From the NCBI GenBank assembly GCA_001767525.1, contig MELF01000035.1, positions 62,001 to 126,000 on the forward strand: a stretch of DNA of 64,000 bases, read 5' to 3'. The stretch is from Acidobacteria bacterium RIFCSPLOWO2_12_FULL_68_19 (lineage in GTDB: Bacteria > Acidobacteriota > Vicinamibacteria > Vicinamibacterales > UBA2999). The number at the start of each line of letters is the position of its first letter. Positions within the stretch are counted from its first letter, which is position 1. Of the stretch, positions 21,013-31,298 are shown in pieces. Below the pieces are notes generated by a model, which saw only the letters and a list, made by a program, of their open reading frames with translations, was not told the DNA's origin and made no database searches. The translations under genes were made by a program, and so were the position numbers.

Positions 21013-22542
21013 TCAGGCGAAGGCCGTCTGCGCCGTGCCGCTGAACTGGCGGCCGAACTCGGCGAGCGCCGCATCGAGAGCGCCGCGCAGCTGGTCGTCG
21101 AGGATCTTCTTCTCGGCGATGCCCGCGAGCACGCCGGCGTGCCTCGTTTCCAGGAACCGGTACAGATCTTCTTCGTACCGCCGTACTTGCTCCACCTCGA
21201 TGCCGTCCAGGTAGCCCTTCGTGGCCGCGAAGACGATCGCCACCTGCTTCTCGACCGGAATCGGCTGGTACTGCGGCTGCTTCAGGATTTCGACCAGCCG
21301 GCGTCCGCGATTGAGCTGCGCCTGCGTCGCCTTGTCGAGATCGCTGCCGAACTGCGCGAACGCCGCCAGCTCCCGGTACTGCGCGAGGTCGAGTCGCAGC
21401 GACCCGGCCACCTGCCGCATCGCCCGAATCTGCGCCGACCCGCCGACACGCGACACCGAATTGCCGACGTTGATGGCCGGACGCACGCCCTGGTGGAAGA
21501 GGTCGGTCTCGAGGAAGATCTGGCCGTCGGTAATCGAAATGACGTTGGTGGGAATGTAGGCCGACAGGTCGCCCGCCTGGGTCTCGATGATCGGCAGCGC
21601 CGTCAGCGATCCGCCGCCGTGCGCGTCGTTCAGCTTCGCGGCGCGCTCCAGCAGTCGCGCGTGGAGGTAGAAGACGTCGCCGGGATACGCCTCCCGCCCC
21701 GGCGGCCGCCGGAGCAGGAGCGAGATCTCGCGATACGCCTGTGCATGCTTCGACAGATCGTCGTAGACGCACAGCGCGTGGCGGCCGCTGTCGCGGAAGT
21801 ACTCGCCGATGGCGCACGCCGAATACGGGCTGATGTAGAGCATCGGCGCCGGGTCGGAAGCGGCCGCAGCGACGACGATCGTGTAGCTCATCGCGTCGCA
21901 GTCTTCGAGCGTGCGCACCACCTGGGCGATCGTCGACTGCTTCTGCCCGATCGCGTTGTAGATGCAGACGACGTCCTTGCTGCGCTGGTTGATGATCGTG
22001 TCCACCGCGATGGCGGTCTTGCCGGTCTGCCGGTCGCCGATGATGAGCTCGCGCTGGCCGCGCCCGATCGGCACCATGCCGTCAATCGCCTTGAGACCCG
22101 TCTGGAGCGGCTCCTTCACGGGGCGGCGATCCACGACGCCCGGCGCGAGGCGCTCGATCGGCAAGTACTGCTTCGCCTGAATCGGTCCCTTGCCGTCGAG
22201 CGGCTGCCCGAGCGCGTTGACGACGCGGCCCAGCATCTCCTCGCCGACCGGCACCGAAATGATCCGGCCCGTGCGCTTGACCGTATCGCCTTCCTTGATC
22301 TCCTTGTAGTCGCCCAGGAGCACGGTGCCGACGCTGTCCTCCTCGAGGTTCAGCGCGATCCCGTACACGCTGTGCGGGAACTCGATCATCTCGCCCGCCA
22401 TGGCTCGCTCGACGCCGTGCAGCCGCGCGATGCCGTCACCAATGGAGATCACGGTGCCGACCTCGGCGACGTCGACCTCGACGGCGTAGCTGCCGATCTG
22501 GTCGCGGATGATCTTGGAGATCTCGTCGGCTCTTATGTCCAT
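21013..22542 (-). CDS. atpA: ATP synthase alpha subunit
   Basis: A 509-residue F1 subunit: [19 protein letters not shown] (P-loop), [39 protein letters not shown] and [16 protein letters not shown]-terminal [15 protein letters not shown] is the region that contacts the delta subunit. It is followed by atpG and preceded by atpH (18 bp). Confidence 0.97.
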   Translation of the reverse strand: MDIRADEISKIIRDQIGSYAVEVDVAEVGTVISIGDGIARLHGVERAMAGEMIEFPHSVYGIALNLEEDSVGTVLLGDYKEIKEGDTVKRTGRIISVPVGEEMLGRVVNALGQPLDGKGPIQAKQYLPIERLAPGVVDRRPVKEPLQTGLKAIDGMVPIGRGQRELIIGDRQTGKTAIAVDTIINQRSKDVVCIYNAIGQKQSTIAQVVRTLEDCDAMSYTIVVAAAASDPAPMLYISPYSACAIGEYFRDSGRHALCVYDDLSKHAQAYREISLLLRRPPGREAYPGDVFYLHARLLERAAKLNDAHGGGSLTALPIIETQAGDLSAYIPTNVISITDGQIFLETDLFHQGVRPAINVGNSVSRVGGSAQIRAMRQVAGSLRLDLAQYRELAAFAQFGSDLDKATQAQLNRGRRLVEILKQPQYQPIPVEKQVAIVFAATKGYLDGIEVEQVRRYEEDLYRFLETRHAGVLAGIAEKKILDDQLRGALDAALAEFGRQFSGTAQTAFA

Positions 22543-22560
22543 CGTCGATCCAGGCCGGCC

Positions 22561-23106
22561 TCAGGCCGTCTTCTCGAGTCGTTCGCGGATCTTCGCAAGC
22601 TGCGTCGCGATGCTTCCGTCGTAGACGAGGCTGCCCACCCGGGCGACGGCGCCGCCAATCAGCGTCGGATCGACCCGTGCGCTCATCGTCACGCGGCGCC
22701 CCGTCGCCGAGGCGAGCCGCTGCTCGAACCACGCGAGCCGCTCGGGCGCGAGCGGCGTCGCCGTGACCACCTCGGCGCGCACGACCTGCCGGTGCTCCAT
22801 CAGGCGCTCGTGATACCCCGCCGCCAGATCGCCGGCGATGCCGAGCCGATCGCGGTCGGCCAGCAGTTGCAGGAGCTTCGCGAGCGGTCCCGACGAGGTG
22901 ACCCGCGACAGCAGAGTGTCGAGAATGCCGCGCTTGGCGCTGACAGGAACCGCCGGGTTCGTCAGCGCCCTCTGCAGATCCGGAGCCCCGGCCACCAGAG
23001 CGGCAAACGCCGCGAGGTCCTCATCGACCTGCTCTGGGTTGCCTTCCGTGATGACAACGTCGAGCAGCGCTCGTGCGTAGCGCGCAGCGGAGGCTCGGCT
23101 GCTCAT
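22561..23106 (-). CDS. atpH: ATP synthase delta subunit
   Basis: A 181-residue peripheral-stalk subunit that joins F1 to the b subunits: RASAARYARALLDVVITEGN at the N-terminus, and GGAVARVGSLVYDGSIATQL at the C-terminus. The ATG at 23106 (AGGTGAGG upstream) was preferred to a GTG 21 bases earlier. It is the first gene of the F1 group and follows parB by 86 bp; no b, a or c subunit gene precedes it. Confidence 0.92.
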   Translation of the reverse strand: MSSRASAARYARALLDVVITEGNPEQVDEDLAAFAALVAGAPDLQRALTNPAVPVSAKRGILDTLLSRVTSSGPLAKLLQLLADRDRLGIAGDLAAGYHERLMEHRQVVRAEVVTATPLAPERLAWFEQRLASATGRRVTMSARVDPTLIGGAVARVGSLVYDGSIATQLAKIRERLEKTA

Positions 23107-23192
23107 CGCCTCACCTGCGTCGCCCACGCGAGCTTGTACGTGAATGGCACAAACAATCTTTTATAACACAGAAGAACCGGCGCGAGTCCGAC

Positions 23193-24077
23193 CTAGAACG
23201 CCCGGTGCGAGCTCGTGGCGGCCGTCAGCAGCTCGTAGAGCCGATTGAGCTCCGCTTCCGAGCTGAAGTCGATTTCGATGGCGCCGCCCTGGCCGCGCCG
23301 CACGATGCGCACCTTCGTCCCGAGGGCGAAGCGGAGACGATCCTCGGCGGCGCGCGTGTGCACGTCTGGAGCGGTCGAGGCGCCCGCGCGCCGCGCCGCC
23401 GCGGGCGCGGCGAGCTTCTTCACGAGCGTTTCGGTTTCGCGCACCGACAGCGCCCGCGTGATGACTTCCCGCGCCGCATGGCGCTGGGCGGCGGCGTCGG
23501 CAAGACCGAGAAGCGTCCGCGCGTGCCCCATCGACAGCACACCCGACGCGACATCGCCGCGCACTTCGTCGGGAAGCCGCAGCAGGCGGAGGTAGTTGGC
23601 GACCGAGGAGCGGTCCTTCCCGACCGCCGCAGCCACTTGCTCTTGTGTCAGACCGAACTCCTCGACGAGGCGCTCGTACGCGAGCGCCTCGTCGATCGGG
23701 TTGAGGTCCTCGCGCTGGAGGTTCTCGACGAGCGCCAGCTCGAGCAACTGCCGTTCGGCGCCGTCGGGTACGTCGCGGATGACCACCGGGACCTTGAGGA
23801 GGCCTGCCTTCTGCGCGGCCCGCCAGCGCCGCTCGCCCGCGATGATGCGATAGGCGCCGCCGGTCCGGCGCACGAGGAGCGGCTGAATGATCCCGTTGGC
23901 GCGAATCGACGCCGCCAGCTCCTCGAGTTTCGCCTCGTCGACGCCGAGCCGCGGCTGGTGATCGCTCGGAGCCAACAAATCGATATCGACATCGATGGCG
24001 CCGCTGCGCGGCGCCTCGGGCGCCTCGGGAATGAGCGCGCTCAGACCCTTGCCGAGGGCGGGGCGGCGTTCCATCAT
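23193..24077 (-). CDS. parB: chromosome partitioning protein ParB (CTPase)
   Basis: A 294-residue protein with the N-terminal ALGKGLSALIPEAP, the CTP-binding box GERRWRAAQKAGL, the parS-recognition helix-turn-helix (LVEEFGLTQEQVAAAVGKDR) and a C-terminal dimerisation region rich in basic residues (GTKVRIVRRGQGGAIEIDFS). It loads on parS as a sliding clamp and recruits ParA and condensin. It lies 87 bp after parA. Confidence 0.95.
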   Translation of the reverse strand: MMERRPALGKGLSALIPEAPEAPRSGAIDVDIDLLAPSDHQPRLGVDEAKLEELAASIRANGIIQPLLVRRTGGAYRIIAGERRWRAAQKAGLLKVPVVIRDVPDGAERQLLELALVENLQREDLNPIDEALAYERLVEEFGLTQEQVAAAVGKDRSSVANYLRLLRLPDEVRGDVASGVLSMGHARTLLGLADAAAQRHAAREVITRALSVRETETLVKKLAAPAAARRAGASTAPDVHTRAAEDRLRFALGTKVRIVRRGQGGAIEIDFSSEAELNRLYELLTAATSSHRAF

Positions 24078-24164
24078 GTGGCCTCCTGTCGAGCGCGCTG
24101 CGACGGATCGGCCGCGAGCGACACGCGGCAGACGCCGAGCCGTGCGCCGCTCGGGTCTTTCGGG

Positions 24165-24956
24165 TTACGCCGCATGCCGCGCGAGCATTTCCTTCGCGAG
24201 CGCGACGTACGCGGCCGCACCGCGCGACTTCGCGTCGTACAGCACCGCGGGGATGCCGTGGCTCGGCGCTTCGCCGAGCCGCACGTTGCGCGGAATGACG
24301 GTGTTGAACACCTTCTCCTTGAAGAACTCGCGCACGTCGCGCGCCACCAGCTGCCCCAGATTCGTCCGTTCGTCGTACATCGTCAGCAGAACGCCTTCGA
24401 TGTCCAGCGTCGGATTGAGACCGCTGCGCACACGGCGCATCGTGCCGACGAGATCGGCGAGCCCTTCGAGCGCGAAGTACTCGCAGTGGAGTGGAATCAG
24501 CACCGCGTCGGCGGCGACGAGCGCGTTGAGCGTCAACAGCCCGAGCGACGGCGGACAATCGATGAAGATGCAGTCGAAACGCCCGCGCAGCGGATCGATG
24601 AGGCGCCGCAGGCGGTACTCGCGCGAGGGCGCCGAGACGAGCTCGATCTCCGCGCCCGTGAGATTGCGATCCGCGGGGATAAGCGAGAGGTTCTCGACCT
24701 GCGTGGCAAGCAGGCACCGCTCGGGCGCGGCCTCGGCCAGCAGCGCCTCGTAGATCGTGCCGGCGTCGGCGCGGCGGCCGCGAAGCCCGAGGCCGCTCGT
24801 CAGATTGCCTTGCGGATCGATGTCAACGGCGAGGACGCGGAAGCCGTCGAGCGCGAGCGACGTCGCGAGGTTGATGACGGTGGTCGTCTTCCCGACGCCG
24901 CCTTTCTGATTGGCGATGGCGAGAACCCTGGCAGAGGCGGCGCGTTGTTCTGTCAT
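24165..24956 (-). CDS. parA: chromosome partitioning ATPase ParA (Soj)
   Basis: A 263-residue deviant-Walker ATPase: AIANQKGGVGKTTTVINLAT with the signature Lys, AVDIDPQGNLTSGLG, IFIDCPPSLGLLTLNAL and NTVIPRNVRLGEAPSHG. ATP-bound dimers coat the nucleoid and drive ParB-parS movement. The ATG at 24956 gives a normal N-terminus. Two parS sites lie 66 and 117 bp upstream. Confidence 0.96.
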   Translation of the reverse strand: MTEQRAASARVLAIANQKGGVGKTTTVINLATSLALDGFRVLAVDIDPQGNLTSGLGLRGRRADAGTIYEALLAEAAPERCLLATQVENLSLIPADRNLTGAEIELVSAPSREYRLRRLIDPLRGRFDCIFIDCPPSLGLLTLNALVAADAVLIPLHCEYFALEGLADLVGTMRRVRSGLNPTLDIEGVLLTMYDERTNLGQLVARDVREFFKEKVFNTVIPRNVRLGEAPSHGIPAVLYDAKSRGAAAYVALAKEMLARHAA

Positions 24957-25021
24957 ATACCAGAAATACTGGCGATCTTGTCAGCTCAACTCTAGGACTG
25001 CGCACGACGCGCGTCAAGAAG

Positions 25022-25037
25022 TGTTTCACGTGAAACT
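25022..25037. promoter_or_regulatory. parS: parS site 1
   Basis: TGTTTCACGTGAAACT matches the bacterial parS consensus TGTTTCACGTGAAACA at 15 of 16 positions. It lies between the rsmG stop and the parA start, the usual setting close to the origin. ParB should nucleate here. Confidence 0.88.
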
Positions 25038-25057
25038 GGCGAATAAAAAGCGAATTT

Positions 25058-25750
25058 CTACCGTGGCTGGGGTGTTCCACGTGGAACACCACGACCCACG
25101 GGGCGCTTCTCAAGGACGACCAGGCGGCTTCGGAGCGACTCCAGAAGCGGGTAGGTTGCCCTCCACACAAGCGGCGGCGTGACCGTTTCGGACGGATCGG
25201 CCGTCACCGACCCTCTGAAGAGAAATAGCTGCCCCCCGGGCTTGGCGAAGGCCTGAAGAGCCATCAGCGTTCGTGTTTCGACCCGCACGGCCCGCACGGT
25301 CATCAGATCGTGCGCCTCATGAAGATCCGGCCGGGTGAGCAACTCCTCGAATCTGGCCGTTACCACCTCCGCACCGCTCATCTCGAGCGCGCGAATGGCT
25401 TCTCGCAGAAAGACCGCCTTCCGCGTCTTCGACTCGACCATGAGCAGCCGCAGCCTCGTGACCGCCAAGGCCAGGGGAATCGCCGGAGACCCTCCGCCAC
25501 TGCCGATATCCAGCATCCTGGCTGCGTTGCCGGCCACGTACTTGGCGGCAACGAGCGGCTCGATGAGCAGACGATCGAGCGCTTCCGGCGAGAACTCCGC
25601 GAGCTTGAGACCCGTGAGGTTGATTTTCGTGTTCCAGGCGGTCAACAAGCGGTAGTACGCCTCGAGTCGGGCCGTCAGCTCGGGAGCCACGCTGAGACCC
25701 GCCCGGCGCGCTCGCCGCGTGAACCTGTCCTGAAACTCCCTCGTCGTCAA
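25058..25750 (-). CDS. rsmG: 16S rRNA 7-methylguanosine methyltransferase RsmG (GidB)
   Basis: A 230-residue Rossmann methyltransferase that modifies G527 of 16S rRNA. Visible are WNTKINLTGLK, the SAM-binding MLDIGSGGGSPAIPLALA and TVRAVRVETRTLMALQAFAK. The start is probably TTG at 25750, five bases after the mnmG stop, since no ATG is available; a GTG 60 bases downstream would cut into the first helix. The final residues (RGVPRGT) are encoded by a parS palindrome, so this protein end is shaped by a DNA site. Confidence 0.93.
   Translation of the reverse strand: MTTREFQDRFTRRARRAGLSVAPELTARLEAYYRLLTAWNTKINLTGLKLAEFSPEALDRLLIEPLVAAKYVAGNAARMLDIGSGGGSPAIPLALAVTRLRLLMVESKTRKAVFLREAIRALEMSGAEVVTARFEELLTRPDLHEAHDLMTVRAVRVETRTLMALQAFAKPGGQLFLFRGSVTADPSETVTPPLVWRATYPLLESLRSRLVVLEKRPVGRGVPRGTPQPR
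25073..25088. promoter_or_regulatory. parS: parS site 2, inside rsmG
   Basis: TGTTCCACGTGGAACA is a perfect 16-bp palindrome, extended to 20 bp as GGTGTTCCACGTGGAACACC (25071-25090). It is the GC-richer variant of parS, 36 bp from site 1 and wholly inside the 3' end of rsmG. Confidence 0.85.
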
Positions 25751-25754
25751 CGTG

Positions 25755-27596
25755 TCAGGCCGATTTCTCGAGAAACGCGCCGAGAACCGCCACCGCGGCC
25801 GGCGTCACTCCCGGGATGCGTGAGGCTTGCCCCAGCGTTTCTGGTCTGACTTGCAGCAACCGCTGCACGACTTCCCGCGAGAGCCCCGGCACCAACGCGA
25901 AAGCGAAGCCCTCGGGAATCCGCCGTCGTTCCTGCCGCCGCATCCGCTCTGCTCGGGCGACTTCTTGCTTCAAGTACCCGGCGTACTTGAGCTCGTTTTC
26001 GAGGCTCGCAACGGCCCGGTCACCAGCGCCGTCCTCCAACTCGAGCGCCACGTCTCCTCGCCGCAGCAGCCTCTCGAGTCGCACTTCCGGCCGTCGAAGC
26101 AACACACTGGCGGCAACCCGCCCTCCTCGCTCGGTTTGCACCAGCGTTCGGTGCAACGCAGCGATGTTTCGCCAGTGCCGCTCGCGGCGCTCCTCGAACC
26201 GCGCCCATCGGCGCTCGCCTATCAGGCCGAACCGGCGTCCGATCGGCGTCAGCCGAAGGTCGGCGTTATCGATTCGCAGCAACAGGCGATGCTCGGCCCG
26301 CGACGTGAACATGCGGTACGGCTCCAGACAACCTCGCGTAGTCAGGTCGTCAACAAGAATGCCGATATAGGCTTCGTCCCGTCCAAGTGCGAGCGGCGCT
26401 TCCTTCCGCACCAGGCACGCGGCATTGACCCCGGCGACGAGGCCCTGCGCGGCGGCTTCTTCGTACCCGGATGTGCCGTTGATTTGCCCCGCGAAAAACA
26501 GCCCGGCCACACGATATGTTTCAAGGGTCGACTTCAGCTCGGTCGGCTGCACGAAATCATATTCAACTGCGTATCCGGCTCGAAGGATGGAAGCGTCTTC
26601 AAGGCCAGGAAGCGCTCGGACGACCTGCTCTTGGACGTCGCGCGGCAGCGACATCGAAAGGCCATTCACGTAGATCTCGTCGACGTCGAGCCCTTCCGGC
26701 TCGAGGTAGATCTGGTGTCGTTCTCGCTCCGGGAACCGCATGACCTTGTCTTCGAGCGAGGGACAGTAGCGCGGGCCGATGCCCTGAATCTGGCCGTTGT
26801 AGAGCGGGCTGCGATCGATACTGCGCCGCACGAGCTCGTGGACGCGGTCGGTCGTGTGCAGCAGCCAGCATCGGATACGGTTCGACAGCGGAGCGCTGGT
26901 GAGAAACGAAAAGGGGACCGGCTCCGCGTCGCCACCTTCCTCCACGAAGAAGCCGTGCTCGACGGCGCCGGCAAAATCGATGCTATCGCGGTGCAGGCGC
27001 GGCGGCGTCCCCGTCTTCAACCGTCCGCCCTGGAATCCAAACGCCTTGATTGATGCGGCCAGCTCGCATGCCGGCGGCTCGCCGTGGCGGCCGGCCGGAC
27101 GCTGTTCGAGGCCGATGTGAATGAGGCCATTGAGAAACGTGCCCGTCGTCACGACAAGCGCGCCGCACTCGTGACGGTCGCCGTCTTCCATGACCAGCGA
27201 GGCGATGCGGCCGCCGGTCGCCTCGATTCGCCCAGCCTTGCCGAACAACCACGTTATCTGTGGCTCGCGGTCGAGCGCCGCTGCCACCCACCCGGCATAG
27301 CGCCGCTTGTCGGCCTGGGCGCGCGGGGACCAGACTGCCGGTCCGCGGCTGCGATTGAGCAGCTTGAACTGGATGCCGGTCGCGTCGATGGCGCGTGCCA
27401 TCAGGCCGCCGAGGGCGTCGATCTCGCGCACTAGGTGGCCTTTGGCGGTCCCGCCGACGGCCGGGTTGCACGGCATGTGGGCCACCGTCTCGCGCGACAG
27501 CGTGCAGAGGCCGACACTGCACCCGAGACGCGCGGCCGCATGCGCGGCCTCCACGCCGGCGTGGCCGGCGCCGACCACGATCACATCGAACCGCAT
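25755..27596 (-). CDS. mnmG: tRNA uridine-34 carboxymethylaminomethyl enzyme MnmG (GidA)
   Basis: A 613-residue FAD-dependent enzyme. The dinucleotide-binding fold starts the protein ([20 protein letters not shown]), followed by [20 protein letters not shown], the catalytic-Cys region [14 protein letters not shown] and [18 protein letters not shown]. With MnmE it builds cmnm5 on U34 of several tRNAs. It lies between mnmE (12 bp gap) and rsmG (4 bp gap), the common origin-proximal order. Confidence 0.96.
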   Translation of the reverse strand: MRFDVIVVGAGHAGVEAAHAAARLGCSVGLCTLSRETVAHMPCNPAVGGTAKGHLVREIDALGGLMARAIDATGIQFKLLNRSRGPAVWSPRAQADKRRYAGWVAAALDREPQITWLFGKAGRIEATGGRIASLVMEDGDRHECGALVVTTGTFLNGLIHIGLEQRPAGRHGEPPACELAASIKAFGFQGGRLKTGTPPRLHRDSIDFAGAVEHGFFVEEGGDAEPVPFSFLTSAPLSNRIRCWLLHTTDRVHELVRRSIDRSPLYNGQIQGIGPRYCPSLEDKVMRFPERERHQIYLEPEGLDVDEIYVNGLSMSLPRDVQEQVVRALPGLEDASILRAGYAVEYDFVQPTELKSTLETYRVAGLFFAGQINGTSGYEEAAAQGLVAGVNAACLVRKEAPLALGRDEAYIGILVDDLTTRGCLEPYRMFTSRAEHRLLLRIDNADLRLTPIGRRFGLIGERRWARFEERRERHWRNIAALHRTLVQTERGGRVAASVLLRRPEVRLERLLRRGDVALELEDGAGDRAVASLENELKYAGYLKQEVARAERMRRQERRRIPEGFAFALVPGLSREVVQRLLQVRPETLGQASRIPGVTPAAVAVLGAFLEKSA

Positions 27597-27608
27597 CTGC
27601 TCACCCGG

Positions 27609-28979
27609 CTACTTTCCGACACAAAACCGCTCGAAGATGTGCTGGAGCACGTCTTCGCTCGTGCGCGCCCCGACAATCTCGTCCAGCCGCTCGCGCGCCG
27701 CCTGCAGGTCCGCGAGGAGGAACTCCTCCGGCGTATTGCCGGTCGCCGCCGCGCGCTGCGCGGCCAGGAGACTGGCCCGCGCCTGCTCGAGCAAGCCGAT
27801 ATGGCGCGCGTTGGTCACCGCCGCGGAATCTCTGAGCGGTTCAGCGCCCGTCAGCTCGCGCACCATCGCGCTGCGGAGCTCGTCGAGGCCGGCGCCGCTC
27901 TTCGCAGACACGCCGATGCACGAGCCACTCCCGGCCGGCGCACGATCGATCGCCGCCGGAAGATCCGTCTTGTTCAAGACGACGATCCGCGGTCGTCCTT
28001 CGGTCTGGGCGAGCAGCTCGTGGTCCTCAGCGGCCGCCGGTTCGCTCCAATCGATGACGACGAGCAGCAGGCTGGCAACGGCGCGCGCGCGTGCCGCGCG
28101 CTCAACTCCTTCGCGCTCGATCCGGTCCCCCGAGAGGCGGCACCCGGCCGTGTCCACCAGCGTCAGTGCGAGGCCGTGGAGATCGACTTGCTCCGACACG
28201 AGATCTCGTGTCGTGCCGGCGACCTCGGTCACGATCGCGCGATCGGCGCCGACGAGCGCGTTGAAGATGCTCGACTTGCCTACGTTCGGACGCCCTGCTA
28301 TGACCACGGTAGCGCCCTCGCGGATCAGCCTTCCGCGCCGCGCGCCGCCGAGCAGCTCGTCCACGCGCTCGACAACGCACGCGACAGCCCTCACCGCTTC
28401 CGCCGGCTCGATGAAGTGGTAGCCCTCGTCCGGGAAATCGAGCGACGCTTCCAGCCGCGCGGCGAGATCGAAGAGCTGCGCGTCGATCTCCGCGATGCGT
28501 GCGGTCAGCGTCCCCTCGAGCTGGTCGAACGCGACGCGCGCCTGGAGGGGCGTGGCGGCCGCAATCAGGTCTGCCACCGCTTCCGCCTGCACCAGGTCAC
28601 GCTTGCCGTTGAGAAACGCCCGCAGCGTGAACTCCCCCGGCCTCGCGAGCCGCGCGCCGGCGGCTCTGGCGCCTTCGACAATCGCCTGCAGCACGACCGG
28701 GTTCCCGTGCGCGCTGATCTCGACGACGTGCTCGCCGGTGTAGGAATGGGGTGCGGGAAAGTGGATCGCGATGACCTCGTCGAGGGCCCCGCCTCGACCA
28801 GCCGCCGCGTGCGTTCGCACGCGCGTGAGGGTGGCGAACCGGGGGACGAGCGCCCCGGGAAGATCGAGAATGGCGGCCGCGATGCCCGGCGAGGCAGGGC
28901 CGCTGATTCGCACGACTCCAATGCCGCCCCGCCCGGAGGGGGTCGCAATCGCCACAATGGAGTCGTCTGTCGAAAACAT
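27609..28979 (-). CDS. mnmE: tRNA modification GTPase MnmE (TrmE)
   Basis: A 456-residue protein with an N-terminal formyl-tetrahydrofolate-binding domain (DDSIVAIATPSGRGGIGVVR), a helical domain, an embedded G domain (G1 GRPNVGKSS, G2 AGTTRD, G3 DTAG, G4 NKTD) and the C-terminal catalytic motif CVGK at the very end. Full family length. Partner of MnmG directly downstream. Confidence 0.96.
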   Translation of the reverse strand: MFSTDDSIVAIATPSGRGGIGVVRISGPASPGIAAAILDLPGALVPRFATLTRVRTHAAAGRGGALDEVIAIHFPAPHSYTGEHVVEISAHGNPVVLQAIVEGARAAGARLARPGEFTLRAFLNGKRDLVQAEAVADLIAAATPLQARVAFDQLEGTLTARIAEIDAQLFDLAARLEASLDFPDEGYHFIEPAEAVRAVACVVERVDELLGGARRGRLIREGATVVIAGRPNVGKSSIFNALVGADRAIVTEVAGTTRDLVSEQVDLHGLALTLVDTAGCRLSGDRIEREGVERAARARAVASLLLVVIDWSEPAAAEDHELLAQTEGRPRIVVLNKTDLPAAIDRAPAGSGSCIGVSAKSGAGLDELRSAMVRELTGAEPLRDSAAVTNARHIGLLEQARASLLAAQRAAATGNTPEEFLLADLQAARERLDEIVGARTSEDVLQHIFERFCVGK

Positions 28980-29042
28980 TGCGGGGGGGGCCAGCGATCG
29001 GGCCCGGGGCTGCTGGAACGCTGTGTGCCCTTCGCCCTTGCC

Positions 29043-29492
29043 CTACTTCTTGCTCGAGATGATGACGGTCTTCATGAACGCGTCGCCGATGCTTTCCGAG
29101 GTCACCGTCGGATCCTCGGCAATCGCCAGGTGCACGATTCGCCGCTCATAGGGATTGAGTGGACCCATTTCTTGCGGTACCCCGCTCGCGCGCGCCTTCT
29201 CCGCAACGAAGTGCGCCATCTGCCGCAACTCGATGTCCTTGTCCTTGCGGAACCCGTTGCAGTCGATCACGACGCGGTTGTCGTCGCCGAGCTGCTTGCG
29301 GAACGTCGTGGCGACGATGTGCTGCAGCGCCTGGAGCCCTTCCCCGCCGCGTCGCACCAGCACGCCGCCGTCCTCGCCCTCGACGTCGATGCGCGTCGCC
29401 TCCGGCGTCTCCTCGATCTTCGCCGTGAGAGACAACCCCATCGCCCCCACCACCAGGAGCACGAATTCGGTTATGTCGGTCGTCAGTGACAT
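29043..29492 (-). CDS. jag: KH-R3H RNA-binding protein (Jag/KhpB), short form
   Basis: A 149-residue protein with a KH-like half (DGGVLVRRGGEGLQALQHIV) and a C-terminal R3H domain (NPYERRIVHLAIAEDPTVTS). It lacks the N-terminal Jag_N domain of Firmicutes homologues. It probably binds RNA and links to membrane-protein insertion, as it lies between yidC and mnmE as in many genomes. The acidic N-terminus MSLTTDITEFVLLVVGAMGL is hydrophobic but is part of the fold. Confidence 0.88.
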   Translation of the reverse strand: MSLTTDITEFVLLVVGAMGLSLTAKIEETPEATRIDVEGEDGGVLVRRGGEGLQALQHIVATTFRKQLGDDNRVVIDCNGFRKDKDIELRQMAHFVAEKARASGVPQEMGPLNPYERRIVHLAIAEDPTVTSESIGDAFMKTVIISSKK

Positions 29493-29548
29493 GTCGTCGC
29501 CAGCTCCAGGCAGGTTTCAGGGGCCGCCTGCACGGCCGGCGGCACAGG

Positions 29549-31294
29549 CTATGGTTCGACCTGCCGCTTCTCGGCGCCGCTCGTGCGCCCTTCACCCACC
29601 TTCTTCACCCTCCGTTCGGCCGGCGGCCGGACGGTCGCCACCGCGGGCGGCCCGATCAGCCAATTCGTGAAGTACTGCTGGCCTATCGCCCAGAGGTTGC
29701 TCACGAACCAGTAGATGACCAGGCCGCTCGGCGCCCACAGGAAGAAGACCGTGAACAGCATCGGCATGATCATCATCACGCGCTGCTGCGCCGGATCCGT
29801 CGTCGTTGGCGTGATCTTCGTCTGCCAGAACATCGTCACCGCCATGAGCACGGGGATGACGTAGTACGGATCGGGCTGGGAGAGGTCGGTGATCCACAAG
29901 CCGAATTCGGCGCCCCGCAGCTCGATCGACTGCGACAGCATCGAGTAGAACGCCAGCAGCACCGGGAACTGCAGCAGCATCGGAACGCAACCGCTCGCCG
30001 GATTCACGCCCTTCTCGCGGTAGAGATTCATGATCTCCGTGTTCATCTTCTGCCGCGCCGGATCGGTGACCTTCAGGTCCTTGTAGTGATCCTGGATCGT
30101 CTTGAGCTGGGGCTGGAGCGCCTGCATCTTGCGCATCGAGACAACACTCTTGTGCCGCAGCGGGAAGATCGCGAGGTTGATGCCGACGGTCAGGAGGACG
30201 ATCGCCCACCCCCAGTTGCCGATGAATCCGTGGATCCACTGGAGCGCGCCGAGCAGCGGCACCGCCAGCCACCCGAAGACGCCGAAATTGATCGCCCGGA
30301 CGAGCTCTGCGTCGATCGACCGCAGCAGGTCGAATTGCTTGGGCCCGAAAAAGAAGCGGACGCCCTGCGGTGCCTGCGGAAACGTGATGCTCAGCGCGAC
30401 GAACTCGCGCGTCGTCTCGCCGGGTCCGGGGAGCGGCGTCGGACGGAACTCGAGCCGGGCCTGCCCGGGATTGAGCGCGGTCGCAAGGAAGTAATGGTCG
30501 TCGATGCCGGCAAACCGGAACTGCCCTTCGTTCACCGGCTGCTCGCCGAGGTTGGCCGCGGCAATGCGCGTGACCTCCCCGTCGCGGTGAAAGATCGCCT
30601 GCGGCGGCTGGGTGTAGTTGCCGGTGAAGAAGCTGCCACCCGCCGAGATCGCACCGAGGTCGCCGAGGCCGGCGCCCCAGAGCACCGTCGGATTGAGCGC
30701 GCGATCGCCTTGACGGATGTCGGCGGAAAACGTGACGAGATACGTGCGCGGGTCGAACCGCAGCTCCTTGCGCGCGCGGAGTCCCGTCGTATCCTCGAAG
30801 TCGAACACGACGCTCGCTTCGTTCGTGTGGGCGTCCACGCGGCCGGCGGTATCGCCGCTCACGCGGTACAGCGCGCTGTTCAGCCGGCGCGTCAGCTCTT
30901 CATCGTCGACACGAAGGAGGAACGGGGTCGGCTGGTCGGCGTCGCGCGTCGACGGCACGAGATCGACCGGGGCGCCGCCAGGGTTCTGGTACCCCTTCAA
31001 CCGCCAGCGGACGATCTTCCCACCGCGATTCGACAGCGTCGCGGTCACGGTGGAGGTTTCGACAACGATCTCCCGCTCGCCACGCTCGCCGACGACGACC
31101 GGCGCCGTTTCAGCCGGGGGGGCCGCCGGAGCCGGTGCGGGCGCCGGCGTGGCCCGTTCTGGCGCCGGCGCGGCTGTGCCCGGCGGCTGTGGGGTCTGGG
31201 TGCGCGGAGGAGGCGCAGGGGGGACAAACAGCGCCTGATAGCCGTACAGCACCAGGAACGACAGGACAACCGCAATGAGGACTCGACGTTCCAT
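29549..31294 (-). CDS. yidC: membrane protein insertase YidC
   Basis: A 581-residue Gram-negative-type insertase. An N-terminal membrane anchor (MERRVLIAVVLSFLVLYGYQ), a Pro/Ala-rich linker, a large periplasmic beta-domain (about 80-350) and the conserved C-terminal core of five helices (NWGWAIVLLTVGINLAIFPL, FPVLLAFYSMLSQSIELRGA, PAQQRVMMIMPMLFTVFFLW). It inserts small membrane proteins, including F0 subunit c. The ATG at 31294 was chosen because the anchor starts there. Confidence 0.95.
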   Translation of the reverse strand: MERRVLIAVVLSFLVLYGYQALFVPPAPPPRTQTPQPPGTAAPAPERATPAPAPAPAAPPAETAPVVVGERGEREIVVETSTVTATLSNRGGKIVRWRLKGYQNPGGAPVDLVPSTRDADQPTPFLLRVDDEELTRRLNSALYRVSGDTAGRVDAHTNEASVVFDFEDTTGLRARKELRFDPRTYLVTFSADIRQGDRALNPTVLWGAGLGDLGAISAGGSFFTGNYTQPPQAIFHRDGEVTRIAAANLGEQPVNEGQFRFAGIDDHYFLATALNPGQARLEFRPTPLPGPGETTREFVALSITFPQAPQGVRFFFGPKQFDLLRSIDAELVRAINFGVFGWLAVPLLGALQWIHGFIGNWGWAIVLLTVGINLAIFPLRHKSVVSMRKMQALQPQLKTIQDHYKDLKVTDPARQKMNTEIMNLYREKGVNPASGCVPMLLQFPVLLAFYSMLSQSIELRGAEFGLWITDLSQPDPYYVIPVLMAVTMFWQTKITPTTTDPAQQRVMMIMPMLFTVFFLWAPSGLVIYWFVSNLWAIGQQYFTNWLIGPPAVATVRPPAERRVKKVGEGRTSGAEKRQVEP

Positions 31295-31298
31295 GCGG

